Assembly: GCF_014982805.1 (NCBI RefSeq) | Contig: NZ_JADCKC010000001.1 | Coordinates: 806,001-870,000, forward strand | Direction: 5' to 3' | Source of the DNA: Gemmiger gallinarum | GTDB lineage: Bacteria > Bacillota > Clostridia > Oscillospirales > Ruminococcaceae | Length of the DNA: 64,000 nt | Shown here: one piece after another, positions 26,742-35,066 of the stretch | Layout: every line of letters starts with the position of its first letter | How positions within the stretch are numbered: position 1 is the first letter of the stretch | Made by a program: the position numbers and the translations under genes | The notes under the pieces: model-generated | Database searches by the model: none | What the model was told of the DNA's origin: nothing | What the model saw: only the letters and a program-made list of their open reading frames with translations

Positions 26742-27734
26742 TCACAGCAGGTCGTGCTGCACCGGAATGGTAAACAGCCGCTGCGCCTGGGCAGGGTCGC
26801 CGGTCTGGGCCAGGGCCCACATCAGCTTGGTGACCACCGCCTCGGGGGTCATGTCCCGGGCCTCCAGCACACCGGGGAGTTCCCGGGCAATGCGGCCCAC
26901 CTCATACACCGACAGGTCGCTGCCCTCGTGCTGGACCTGGGTGGAAAAGACCGCCAGACGGCCACCTGCCAGCCACTCCCGCACGGCATGGAGCATGGGA
27001 CCGTCCTTTCCGCCGGGCAGGCCGCCCACGCCGAAGCCCTCGATGACCACAGCCCGGTAATGGGGCGCCAGCGCGGCGAAAATGTCCGCGCCCATCCCAG
27101 GCACCAGCCGCAGCACAAAGACCGCCGGGTCCAGTTCGGTGTAAAACCGCACCGGAGGCAGGCCGGTGGGGGTGGGCAGGAAGAAAATCAGGCGGTCATC
27201 CCGGAACACCGCGGTCTCGGGATAGTCGATGCTGGAAAAGGCATCCAGGCTTTTGCTGCGCACCTTGCGAGCCCGGGTTCCCAGAATGACCTTGTTGTCA
27301 AAGACGATCTGCACGCCCCAGGCCCCCGGCGCCGTGGCATAGGCAAAGGCATGGAGCAGATTGTTGCGGGCATCGGTGTCCCGGTTATAGATGGACTTCT
27401 GGCTGCCGGTGAGGACGATGGGCTTGGCGGTATTCTGGATCATGTAGCTGAGGGCCGCCGCCGTATAGGCCATGGTATCGGTGCCGTGGGCCAGGACAAA
27501 ACCGTCGTAGGCGTCGTACCTGTCCCGGATGGCGGCCGCCATACCGCACCACTGTTCCGGCCCGATGTTGGTGGAATCCAGGTCGTAGAGCTGCAGCGTG
27601 TCGATGCTGCACATCCCGGCCAGCTCCGGCACCGACTGCAGCAGTTCCTCCGCTTTGATGGCAGGTGCAAGACCATGTTCGGTAGGTTTGCAGGCGATGG
27701 TTCCGCCGGTGGCCAAAAGCAAGATTTTCTTCAT
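26742..27734 (-). CDS. ansA: L-asparaginase (type I-like)
   Basis: A 330-residue asparaginase that hydrolyses L-asparagine to aspartate and ammonia. Both catalytic threonines are in recognisable motifs: LLATGGTIAC near the start and LAHGTDTMAYTA at about residue 90, with VLTGSQKS and VVIEGFGVGGLP further on. There is no signal peptide, so it is cytoplasmic, matching type I enzymes. It sits alone between terminators with its own promoter and is convergent with the leu operon. Confidence 0.9.
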   Translation of the reverse strand: MKKILLLATGGTIACKPTEHGLAPAIKAEELLQSVPELAGMCSIDTLQLYDLDSTNIGPEQWCGMAAAIRDRYDAYDGFVLAHGTDTMAYTAAALSYMIQNTAKPIVLTGSQKSIYNRDTDARNNLLHAFAYATAPGAWGVQIVFDNKVILGTRARKVRSKSLDAFSSIDYPETAVFRDDRLIFFLPTPTGLPPVRFYTELDPAVFVLRLVPGMGADIFAALAPHYRAVVIEGFGVGGLPGGKDGPMLHAVREWLAGGRLAVFSTQVQHEGSDLSVYEVGRIARELPGVLEARDMTPEAVVTKLMWALAQTGDPAQAQRLFTIPVQHDLL

Positions 27735-27774
27735 CTGATACCGTCCTGTCCTTGTGTAAACTCAAACTTTCTCT

Positions 27775-27803
27775 ACTGTACCTGTCCCGGGAGTGTTTGT
27801 CAA
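27775..27803 (-). promoter_or_regulatory. Promoter of the asparaginase gene
   Basis: On the minus strand, a perfect TTGACA (27803-27798), 17-base spacer and TACAGT (27780-27775), 41 bases before the start codon. Confidence 0.75.
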
Positions 27804-27851
27804 GGGTAGACAACTTTTCTCCCTCCCTGTCTGTTTTCCCCGTTACCCAAA

Positions 27852-27900
27852 AAGGGCCGGATGCCCGCCGCACAGTGGCAAAGGCATCCGGTCCTTTTGG
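27852..27900 (-). terminator. Terminator of the four-gene thiol-like operon
   Basis: A 14-bp stem with few mismatches (27852-27865 with 27883-27896), with T run on the minus strand, 20 bases after the lipoprotein stop. Confidence 0.8.
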
Positions 27901-27916
27901 TGCAATGTTATCCGGT

Positions 27917-28369
27917 TCAATCAAGGGTGGTGGAAATCACAAAGCGGTCCATGCCCTCCTCCGTCGTGACGGTGATGAGGTAGTAGTACACCGTTTTCAG
28001 CTGGACCGTGAGGGTATCCTCCTGCCGGGTGGCCTTGTAATCCAGCTTGGGCATGATGACATTGTCGGTATACAGGCGCATGCCCGTCTCATAGGGCTGG
28101 GCAAAGCGGACCTCCACCTCTTCCTCCGTCACTCCGGAAAAACACAGCTGGGGGCGTCCGTCCGCCGTATAGTATGCGGCGGTCTCGGGGGTCTGGTCGG
28201 GGTCCATCCAGAGGTCGATACGCCCCTCCTCCACATCGCAGCCGGAAAAGGCCACCGGGACTTCCGTGTTGGGAAGGGTCACTTCCAGGGTGGGGGCGGT
28301 GTCCTGTGCACCGCAGGCAGTCAGCAGCAGAAGCAATGCAGCTGCCAGGCAGAGAAAGCGTCGTTTCAT
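27917..28369 (-). CDS. Small lipoprotein, unknown function
   Basis: A 150-residue protein starting MKRRFLCLAAALLLLLTACG, a lipoprotein signal with cleavage before Cys19. The mature part is mostly beta, with no domain I recognise and no cysteines apart from the lipid anchor and two internal ones. It is the last gene of the co-directional set that starts with the glutamate-cysteine ligase family gene, 41 bases after the DinB gene, and is followed by a terminator. AAGGAA lies eight bases before the ATG. An extracytoplasmic role is all that can be inferred. Confidence 0.75.
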   Translation of the reverse strand: MKRRFLCLAAALLLLLTACGAQDTAPTLEVTLPNTEVPVAFSGCDVEEGRIDLWMDPDQTPETAAYYTADGRPQLCFSGVTEEEVEVRFAQPYETGMRLYTDNVIMPKLDYKATRQEDTLTVQLKTVYYYLITVTTEEGMDRFVISTTLD

Positions 28370-28410
28370 GGTATCCGGTTCCTTTTTTATGTAGGGCCGC
28401 CGGGCGGCGG

Positions 28411-28932
28411 TCAGAGGTAAGGGTCGTAGGGGCCTTTGGGAAAGTCGTTGCCCAGGTCCAGCGTCCGGGGGCAGAGGCCGGTCACACACACCACAAAGCC
28501 CATGAGCATGCCCAGATGGAGATGCAAATGCCGGTACTGGGCCAGGATCAGGGTGAAGCGGGTCCACTCGCAGTGCTCCGGTCGTTGCAGCAGATCTTCA
28601 TCGTGGAGAGCGTTGAGATAGAGGGAGAGTTTGGCCTTGATGGTGTAAAAGTACTCCTCCATCTGGCTGCGTCCCAGGCGGGTGGCCGGATAGGTCTCCA
28701 GGTCGTCCAGGGACGGGGAATGGATGGGCGGCTCCACAAAATCCTCGTCCCGGGGATTGATGAACCACTGGTCCAGCTTGTGCAGCATATGGTAGACATG
28801 CTGCCACAAGGGAGAGCCTGCATATTCCTTGTCCCAGATTTCGTCCGGGATGCAGTCCATGACGTTCTGGGTCTCCCACAGGGCACGGACGGTCATTTCG
28901 GCAATGACCGTCTTGTATGAGGTTTCCCGCAT
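28411..28932 (-). CDS. DinB-fold metal-dependent protein
   Basis: A 173-residue four-helix-bundle protein of the DinB/YfiT type. Putative metal-binding histidines are in WQHVYHMLHKLD (His45/48/51) and RHLHLHLGML (His135 and His139, an H-x3-H pair). Characterised relatives include the bacillithiol S-transferase BstA, mycothiol-dependent enzymes and the DinB domain of EgtB. That is notable because the two genes just upstream encode glutamate-cysteine-ligase-like and glutathionylspermidine-synthase-like enzymes. A thiol S-transferase role is therefore plausible but unproven. AAGGAGG precedes the ATG. Confidence 0.8.
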   Translation of the reverse strand: MRETSYKTVIAEMTVRALWETQNVMDCIPDEIWDKEYAGSPLWQHVYHMLHKLDQWFINPRDEDFVEPPIHSPSLDDLETYPATRLGRSQMEEYFYTIKAKLSLYLNALHDEDLLQRPEHCEWTRFTLILAQYRHLHLHLGMLMGFVVCVTGLCPRTLDLGNDFPKGPYDPYL

Positions 28933-29013
28933 GGCTCGGCCTCCTTTGCGGATACTGCGGGCCGGGGCCCGTCGGTATCAGTATTCCACAAAGTCCGGCC
29001 TGCCATACAAGGG

Positions 29014-30339
29014 TCAGGCCTTCACGATCAGGGTGGGCAGAGTCTTCTCGCTGTACTGGGAGGAGATGATGGGCGTCAGCGACACCCGGGAGTAGACGCC
29101 CTGCGCGGTGCCGTCGTAGACATAGACGCCGGTAAGATTATAATACCGCGCTTTCTGGAAGCTGTCACCTAGAAAGCCGTAGTTTTCGGTGACATAGGGC
29201 ATATAAAATTCCTGCAGCAGGTAACCCTCCCGGTCGGTGATGCTCTCCACTGCCTGACGCCAACCCTCGGCGTCGTACTCCACCCCGGCGTAGACGCCCC
29301 GGGAGCCGTAGGAATCCAGGGGCTTCAAGATCCAGGCGTCCTTCTCCCGGATGACCTGTTCCGGGTCTGCCTTGGCAAAGGACATGGTCACCGGCACATG
29401 AGCGTGTACATAAGCCTGCTCCTCCGGCGTCAGAAGAGCCAGGGTGGCGGGATGCTGCAGCACCCGGAAGATGGTCTTGTTGTGCACCAGCTGGGTGTGG
29501 AAGTCCCCCACCAGCAGCACGGCGTCGTCCCGCACTGCGTCCAGCAGGGCGCTGCTCTGGTCGTAATGGTCGAGGATGTCGCTGGTCACGGCGCGGCGGT
29601 AGATGGCATCCACCGGCAGTCCCGACTTGCCCAGCAGGCGGCCGTCTTTGTATTGCAGCTCCCGCACATCGCAGACCTCGGCTTGCAGGCCCTTCTGTTC
29701 AAAGTGCTCCCGGAAGATCCCAAACTCGTTGACGGTGCCGCACTCCATAAAGTCCACAATGGCCACCCGGGGCAGGTGGTCGGTTTTGCGGACACGCTTC
29801 CAGACGCCCACAAAGGCATCCACCCAGCTGTCGAACAGCTCACAGGTGCGGGTGCTGTGGGCGGCGGTGAACGCCCGGTAGACGGTGGACAGGCGCTGGG
29901 CGTTGTGGAGTTCCCGGTCCTCGTTCATGGCGCTGGAGCCGTCGGTGTTGAACTCGCAGAACTTGTAATCCCCCGTCTCCTCGTTGTAGAAAAAGTCGAT
30001 GCGGGCCATGGGCAGCATGGATTCGGCGTGATGGCTGCGCAGAATCAGCTCCTCGGTGCGGGCATCAAAGCCGAAGAGGGCCCGGTAGGACGGATCGGCA
30101 AAATAGGCATCCATCACCTTGCGGAAGATGCCGTACAAAACCCGGATGTCCGCGGCAAACCGGGCAAAGGTGCTCTCGGTAAAGATTTTGGGCAGGAGGC
30201 AGGTGCGGACATACTCCCCGTGGTGAATGGCCGTGGAACCCTGCATATATTTCACCAGCGCCCGGTATTCCCGGTCGCTGCGTTCCGGGGCGGCCTGGAT
30301 GGCATCCAAGTACTCCCGGTCAAACTGTTGTTCTGTCAT
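29014..30339 (-). CDS. Glutathionylspermidine synthase-like ATP-grasp ligase
   Basis: A 441-residue protein of the glutathionylspermidine-synthase C-terminal type, a circularly permuted ATP-grasp that joins a carboxylate to an amine. Diagnostic segments are ARIDFFYNEETGDYKFCEFN (about 112-131), continuing TDGSSAMNED with acidic and Asn metal ligands, and the ATP-binding loop KPLDSYGSRGVYAG (339-352). It has no amidase domain. Its start overlaps the end of the upstream glutamate-cysteine ligase family gene by 20 bases. An ATP-dependent ligation of a gamma-glutamyl product to an amine is the simplest reading. Substrates are not known; some members act on peptidoglycan precursors or polyamines. 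Confidence 0.82.
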   Translation of the reverse strand: MTEQQFDREYLDAIQAAPERSDREYRALVKYMQGSTAIHHGEYVRTCLLPKIFTESTFARFAADIRVLYGIFRKVMDAYFADPSYRALFGFDARTEELILRSHHAESMLPMARIDFFYNEETGDYKFCEFNTDGSSAMNEDRELHNAQRLSTVYRAFTAAHSTRTCELFDSWVDAFVGVWKRVRKTDHLPRVAIVDFMECGTVNEFGIFREHFEQKGLQAEVCDVRELQYKDGRLLGKSGLPVDAIYRRAVTSDILDHYDQSSALLDAVRDDAVLLVGDFHTQLVHNKTIFRVLQHPATLALLTPEEQAYVHAHVPVTMSFAKADPEQVIREKDAWILKPLDSYGSRGVYAGVEYDAEGWRQAVESITDREGYLLQEFYMPYVTENYGFLGDSFQKARYYNLTGVYVYDGTAQGVYSRVSLTPIISSQYSEKTLPTLIVKA

Positions 30340-31561
30340 GGTTGTTCCTTTCTCGCAATGTGGTGCGTGCGGCGGCCAGCTCTGCCAGCGGGCGAAGGCG
30401 CTGCGCCTCCCTCTCTCCTGCAGCGCAGGCGGTTGCCGTCTCCATCAGCCAGTCCAGTTCCCCGGCGGCGGAATGGCCATAGACCCGGGCGTCGTATCCT
30501 GCACGGCAGACAGCCTCCCCCGCTGCACGGATGTCCTCCACCGTGGTGCCTGCATAGCGTTCGGTCACGGCGGCAAGGGCCTTCGGGCAGGAGAAGAGCG
30601 TCAGCACCAGCTGGGCGTAGGCGGACAAATAGGGCTCGGGCATGCAGTCCGCCGAGCGGATTTCAATATAATGTTTCAGGCGCACATCGTAAAAGAACAT
30701 GGAGAGGATGTGCTCGATGTCGGCGTCGGTGAGGGAACCGTCGTAGACCTCCGCGGCAGTGCGGCGGCCGACGGCCTCGGTGCGGTCGCCGTGCTTTGCC
30801 ACAATGAGGGGCTGACCCAGCAGGTGCTTCGCATAGGCGGCAAAGCCGAAGTCCGGCTCCATCAGGCAGGGCACCACGCCGCAGCGGTCGGGATCCACAT
30901 CCTGCCAGATGCGGGTGCGGATGCTGGGGCGGGTATTGGTTTTCCCCTCGTAGTACGGCGCGTTGTCGGTGAGCAGCGCGAACAGCGGCGCCAGAATACA
31001 GGCGGCGCGGTACTTGCGGACAAAGTCTTCCTCACTGAAGTAGTCGATGGATGCCTGGGTGGAGGCTGTGGCCCGCATCATCTGTCTGCCGTGGCTGCCG
31101 CTGGTCTGAAAGTAGCGGTCCATCTCCCGGTAGCGTTCCTTGGGGATGAGGGGCAGGTCGTCGGCCCGCCGGGTGGGATGACAGGCCACATGCCATACCC
31201 GCAGCCCCTGTGCTCCGGCAGCCGCTGCAAACCGGGCGGAGAAGTCCCGGTAAAGGCGCTGGATGTCTCCCACATCCGTTGCGGGCATCATGCTGATCTC
31301 GATCTGGCAGGCCGGTTCCAGTGACAGGGCATACTGCGGTGCAGCATAGCCCATATAGAGGCCGTCAATGATGATGTCCTTGTCGTCGGGCTGCTGCAGG
31401 GCATGCATGACGGCCTGCACCTGTTCAAAGGTGGCCGGGGTGCCGTCGCCGGTGGTCAAGAGGTGTTCCACCTCCACCCCCACGGTGCCGGGGCCGTCCC
31501 CCTTGCATCCCCGCTGAAAATAGTCGGTCATGGCCTGAATCTGCTGCTGTAATCTGGTCAA
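30320..31561 (-). CDS. Glutamate-cysteine ligase family enzyme (GCS2/EgtA-like)
   Basis: A 413-residue carboxylate-amine ligase of the GCS2 family (plant-type GshA and EgtA), forming gamma-glutamyl amides with ATP. GVEVEHLL (28-35) is the nucleotide/metal motif near the N-terminus; PACQIEISMMP, TASTQASIDY and YIEIRSADCMPE are further family blocks. The start is TTG 31561, five bases after GGGAGGG. In-frame sequence further upstream has no such site and looks non-coding. It heads an operon with an ATP-grasp ligase (20-base overlap), a DinB protein and a lipoprotein. L-cysteine and glutamate are the likely substrates by family; other amines are possible. Confidence 0.85.
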   Translation of the reverse strand: MTRLQQQIQAMTDYFQRGCKGDGPGTVGVEVEHLLTTGDGTPATFEQVQAVMHALQQPDDKDIIIDGLYMGYAAPQYALSLEPACQIEISMMPATDVGDIQRLYRDFSARFAAAAGAQGLRVWHVACHPTRRADDLPLIPKERYREMDRYFQTSGSHGRQMMRATASTQASIDYFSEEDFVRKYRAACILAPLFALLTDNAPYYEGKTNTRPSIRTRIWQDVDPDRCGVVPCLMEPDFGFAAYAKHLLGQPLIVAKHGDRTEAVGRRTAAEVYDGSLTDADIEHILSMFFYDVRLKHYIEIRSADCMPEPYLSAYAQLVLTLFSCPKALAAVTERYAGTTVEDIRAAGEAVCRAGYDARVYGHSAAGELDWLMETATACAAGEREAQRLRPLAELAAARTTLRERNNHDRTTV

Positions 31562-31740
31562 GGGTTCCCTCCCCCGCGTCCGGCATGGCGGGCGCATTTG
31601 TTCGTTTTGCTTGGCTTTTGGCTGCAGTATTGCCGCAGCACCGACATTGTACAACAAAACATCCGCCGGCGCAAGAAAAAAGTTAGCTTAAGGAAACCAC
31701 ATGTTTTCCTTTGTGCGCTTCCTTTTCAAAAGAGAAAAAT

Positions 31741-31790
31741 ACCGCCGGCACAGCAGCCGGAAGGCTCCCGGCTGCGCTGCCTGCGGCGGT
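31741..31790 (-). terminator. Terminator of the 31908-32510 lipoprotein gene
   Basis: A 50-base hairpin with nested GC-rich stems (outer ACCGCCG/CGGCGGT, inner GCAGCCGG/CCGGCTGC), followed on the minus strand by TATTTTTCTCTTTT. The remaining bases between 31562 and 31907 show nothing else. Confidence 0.8.
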
Positions 31791-31907
31791 GTGCTGCAAT
31801 ATTTTGTTGTGCGGTTCAGCGGTCTCTGCCGGGGATCGCACGGCCTGAAAAAGCCGGTCTTGTTCCCGGCAAGACCTTTGTAGTATAATGAACGTGTCTT
31901 TGTGGTT

Positions 31908-32510
31908 TCAGCCGGAAGGCAGGCCGTCGGTTTGCCAGTCGGCATCGGTGTACTGTGCACAGTACCAGGCACTGCCGCGATAGGGCTCCGACAGGTCAAA
32001 GTCCCCCAGCGGCCAGGGTTCCTCCAACTGGAGAGCAGCCCCGTCCGGGCCGGTATAGACCACCTGCGCCGCGCCGAATTCCTCGGTCAGGTTGCGCCAG
32101 ACGGTATCCAGCATGAACCAGCGCAGCAGGCCGTCGTCGTAAAAGACGTAGTCCTGCTGCTCATCCTGCGGGGTTTCTCCCTGGATGAGAGCGGAGCTCT
32201 CCTGCCAGGTGACGGTACAGCCTGCCTGGTCCATCGTCACCGTAAAATCGAACTGGATACCGGTGATTTCTTCCAGCGTGCTGCACAGGTCGGACATTGC
32301 GATGCCCTGTTCCTGTTCAACGGGACGCACGTCCTCCACATTGCTGCCCGAGGTGAAGTCCATCAGCAGCGTGCCGGTGCGCGCCGACTCCCCGGTCTCA
32401 GGCGTCTGATCCTCCGCCGGGTCCTCCACAGGCTGCGTGAGCCGGCAGGATACCAGCAGCAGCACCGCTGTGACCGCTGCCGCCATACGCAGACAGACAT
32501 CATGTTTCAT
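31908..32510 (-). CDS. Lipoprotein, GerMN-like by pattern only
   Basis: A 200-residue protein with a lipoprotein signal (AVLLLVSC) and an acidic linker of about 25 residues, followed by a compact alpha/beta domain. The C-terminal pattern, LTEEFGAAQVVYTGPDG then LEEPWPLGDFD, is loosely like GerMN domains of cell-surface and spore proteins, but I would not assign it on that basis. It is divergent from the zinc-ribbon gene and followed by its own terminator, so it is monocistronic. Function unknown. Confidence 0.7.
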   Translation of the reverse strand: MKHDVCLRMAAAVTAVLLLVSCRLTQPVEDPAEDQTPETGESARTGTLLMDFTSGSNVEDVRPVEQEQGIAMSDLCSTLEEITGIQFDFTVTMDQAGCTVTWQESSALIQGETPQDEQQDYVFYDDGLLRWFMLDTVWRNLTEEFGAAQVVYTGPDGAALQLEEPWPLGDFDLSEPYRGSAWYCAQYTDADWQTDGLPSG

Positions 32511-32887
32511 AGCATCCGATCTCCCGATTATGCCCGCATTCCGGCGGGCGTGATATCCTCATATTACCACGTTGTTCCCCTGCGTACCAGTCCCATGGCC
32601 AAGGTTTTACAACTTTTGCGCCCGGGTCAGGGCCCGTAAACCCGCCTGCGGCAGCCGTTTTGTGGGAATTGTTCACGTACTGTTTGGATACCGTTCACGA
32701 ATTGACCACAAATTTGTGAAATAATAGCATCGTCGGAGCACGAGTGACAGAATTTGCCTGTCCTGCCGGAGAGTCCCCATCCAATGGAAGCCGCAGGCCT
32801 GCCATTCTGATGCCGCGCCCGGCCCCGGCAAGCCTTCCTTTACGGCCGCCGGCAAAACTGACAACTGCAGAAAAGGATGACGTTTTT
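32511..32887. other. 377-base divergent gap; no clear gene
   Basis: It holds two direct GTTCACG copies (32671 and 32693), a self-complementary ACAAATTTGT (32708-32717) and an AT-rich TTGACC/AATAAT patch that may be promoter material. No spacing fits a standard promoter well. No ribozyme or riboswitch class is recognisable. Confidence 0.35.
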
Positions 32888-33280
32888 ATGAAAGCATGGT
32901 TCCAGCGCTTTATGTCCGGGCGTTACGGAAGCGACCAGTTCAGCATGTTCCTGTCCATTATGGCTTTGGTGCTGCTGATTCTGGGCATGTTTGTATCGGG
33001 AATTCTCTACTATGTGGGTCTGGCAGTCCTGATCTACAGCTACTACCGCATGTTCAGCCGCAATATCCAGAAGCGCTACGCCGAAAATCAGTGGTATCTG
33101 GCCCGCAGCAGCGCCGTCCGCGGCTGGTTCGGCCGTCTGCGCACCCGCTTTGCCCAGCGCGGTACTTACCGTTACTTCAAGTGCCCCCACTGCAAGCAGT
33201 CCATCCGCATCCCCAAGGGACGGGGCCGTGTCTCCATCACCTGCCCCAAATGCGGCACCCAGTTCATCCGCAAGAGCTGA
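32888..33280 (+). CDS. Membrane protein with C-terminal zinc ribbon
   Basis: A 130-residue protein: a short basic N-terminus, two close membrane helices (about 19-51), a basic linker, then a four-cysteine zinc ribbon CPHC (99-102) and CPKC (119-122), placed to face the cytoplasm. The family is common but uncharacterised in Clostridia. It begins a co-directional group with the DUF5685 and J-domain genes, starting 42 bases before the DUF5685 gene. AAGGA lies ten bases before the ATG. A membrane adaptor or RNA/protein-binding role is possible; none is shown. Confidence 0.75.
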   Translation: MKAWFQRFMSGRYGSDQFSMFLSIMALVLLILGMFVSGILYYVGLAVLIYSYYRMFSRNIQKRYAENQWYLARSSAVRGWFGRLRTRFAQRGTYRYFKCPHCKQSIRIPKGRGRVSITCPKCGTQFIRKS

Positions 33281-33322
33281 GCTTTGCCGTGCGCCGGGCA
33301 CAGGCAGAAAGGTTGACGCTGT

Positions 33323-34192
33323 ATGTTCGGATATGTTACCATTTACCGGAAAGACCTGACAGAATCGGCCCTGGATTGCTACCAGGGCTATTACTGCGGT
33401 CTTTGTGAAGCGCTGGGCCGCCGCTACGGCAGCCCAGGCAGGATGACGCTGTCCTACGACATGACCTTTGCCTCCATCCTGCAAAGCGCCCTCTACGACC
33501 CGGATACGGTGCATTCCACCGGCCGGTGTCTGCCCCATCCCATCAAGGCGCGCCCCCGGGCGGCCAATGCCTACGTTGACTATGCCGCCGACATGAGCAT
33601 TGCCCTGGCCTATTACAACTACCTGGACGACTGGCAGGACGAGCACCGCCGCGTCAGCCTGCGCAGTGCAAAGCGGCTGGAGCAGCATCTGCCCGCCATC
33701 CGGGCAGCACACCCCCGTCAATGCAATGCCATCCGGGCCCAGCTGGATGCCCTGGGCAAGCTGGAATCCTCCGGCTGTGAGGATCTGGATGCCCTGTGCG
33801 GCTGCTTCGGCACGCTGCTGGGCGATGTGCTGCAATATGACGACGATTTGTGGGCACCGGTTCTGCAGCGGCTGGGCCGGGGGCTGGGCGGCTTCATCTA
33901 TCTGATGGATGCCTATGACGACCTGGAAAAGGACGCTAAAACCGGCAGCTTCAACGCCCTGGCAGCCCTGCATGCAAAGTTGGACGCCGAGGCGTTCGAG
34001 GAGCGCTGCCGCGAGCTGTTTACCCAGCAGCTGGGCATCTGCAGCGAAAGTTTTCAACTGCTGCCCATCCTCAAGGATTCGCCTGAGGGACAGCTTTTAT
34101 ACAATACCATTTACTCCGGCGTGTGGTGCAAATACACGCTGATCAAAGCACGGCGCGACAAGCGCAGGAAGGCAGAGAATCGACATGCTTGA
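33323..34192 (+). CDS. DUF5685 family protein
   Basis: A 289-residue, mostly helical protein. The N-terminus [12 protein letters not shown] followed by C-x5-C-x2-C (19, 25, 28) is typical of DUF5685. Two acidic clusters, DDWQDE (102-107) and DAYDDLEKD (196-204), sit in predicted helices. Their type and spacing resemble the paired Asp-rich metal motifs of the squalene/phytoene synthase and polyprenyl synthase fold, though neither is an exact match. No function is established for the family. It overlaps the downstream J-domain gene by eight bases, so the two are coupled. Confidence 0.75.
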   Translation: MFGYVTIYRKDLTESALDCYQGYYCGLCEALGRRYGSPGRMTLSYDMTFASILQSALYDPDTVHSTGRCLPHPIKARPRAANAYVDYAADMSIALAYYNYLDDWQDEHRRVSLRSAKRLEQHLPAIRAAHPRQCNAIRAQLDALGKLESSGCEDLDALCGCFGTLLGDVLQYDDDLWAPVLQRLGRGLGGFIYLMDAYDDLEKDAKTGSFNALAALHAKLDAEAFEERCRELFTQQLGICSESFQLLPILKDSPEGQLLYNTIYSGVWCKYTLIKARRDKRRKAENRHA

Positions 34193-34961
34193 TCCATACA
34201 GCGTACTGGGCATTTCTCAGGGCGCCGACGATGAGACCATCAAAAAGGCATACCGCCAGAAATGCAAGCAGTATCACCCGGACCTGCACCCCGACGACCC
34301 CACCTGTGAGGACAAGTTCAAGGAGGTCCAGGCCGCCTACAGTGAGATCATGCGCGAGAAACAGGGCGGCGGAAGTTCCGGAGCCCGCAGCAGCGGATAC
34401 AGCAGCTACAGCGGATATGGTTCCACCGGCCAGCGTACCTATGGCCAGTCGGGGCAGAGCTCTGATTACCAGGACCCCTTTGGCTTCGGGTTCGGCTTCG
34501 ATCCCTTCGGGTTCGGATTCGGGTACAGCGGCGGCGGGCAGTATTCCGGCCAGTCCACCGGCCGCCGTGACACGCCGGAGATGCAGGCCGCCAACAATTA
34601 TATCCGCAACGGCTATTATCAGGAGGCGCTCAACGTTCTGGAAGGCATTGCCGCCAATGAGCGCAGCGCCCGCTGGCATTACTATGCCGCCCTTGCCTGT
34701 GCGGGCCTGGGCAACAACATCCGCGCCCAGAATGAGGCCCGCACCGCCGTGGACATGGAGCCCGGCAACTACGAATACCAGAATCTGCTGGACCGTCTGC
34801 AGAATCCCGGCCGCACCTACCGCACCTATCAGCAGACCTACACCCAGCCCGGCGGCGGCAATCCCCTGGTACGCTTCTGCCTGACGCTGTGGATCGCCCA
34901 GATGTTCTTCTCTCTGCTCAGCTGTTGCTGCTGCGGCGGCCGGGGCGGCTATTACTGCTGA
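34185..34961 (+). CDS. J-domain protein with TPR-like region and Cys-rich membrane tail
   Basis: A 258-residue type III J-protein. The J domain (1-70) has HPD at 31-33, so it should stimulate an Hsp70 ATPase. A low-complexity segment of about 65 residues rich in Gly, Ser, Tyr and Phe follows ([19 protein letters not shown]), then a two-repeat helical TPR-like region (about 130-205). The C-terminus is a hydrophobic helix followed by SCCCCGG, possibly an acylated or metal-binding tail. It lacks the DnaJ zinc finger and substrate domains, so it is not the housekeeping DnaJ. Its client may be the co-encoded DUF5685 protein. Confidence 0.85.
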   Translation: MLDPYSVLGISQGADDETIKKAYRQKCKQYHPDLHPDDPTCEDKFKEVQAAYSEIMREKQGGGSSGARSSGYSSYSGYGSTGQRTYGQSGQSSDYQDPFGFGFGFDPFGFGFGYSGGGQYSGQSTGRRDTPEMQAANNYIRNGYYQEALNVLEGIAANERSARWHYYAALACAGLGNNIRAQNEARTAVDMEPGNYEYQNLLDRLQNPGRTYRTYQQTYTQPGGGNPLVRFCLTLWIAQMFFSLLSCCCCGGRGGYYC

Positions 34962-35000
34962 TTTTCTCTCCCCGTCAGCTCCCGCGATTTTGGACAAACA

Positions 35001-35048
35001 AAGACCGAAGCACCTGCCTTGCGGGCAGAGTTGCTTCGGTCTTTTTTG
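35001..35048. terminator. Terminator after the J-domain gene
   Basis: A 12-bp stem (35001-35012 with 35032-35043) around a small inner hairpin, followed by six T. It may also stop the convergent cysteine-cluster gene. Confidence 0.85.
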
Positions 35049-35066
35049 TTGCTGTAGCAAAGCGGA

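Noticed and set aside
32740-32880. Possible glycine or tetrahydrofolate riboswitch, suggested by GGAGAG in the 5' leader
   Set aside because: The rest of either consensus is missing and the downstream gene is not in a fitting pathway.
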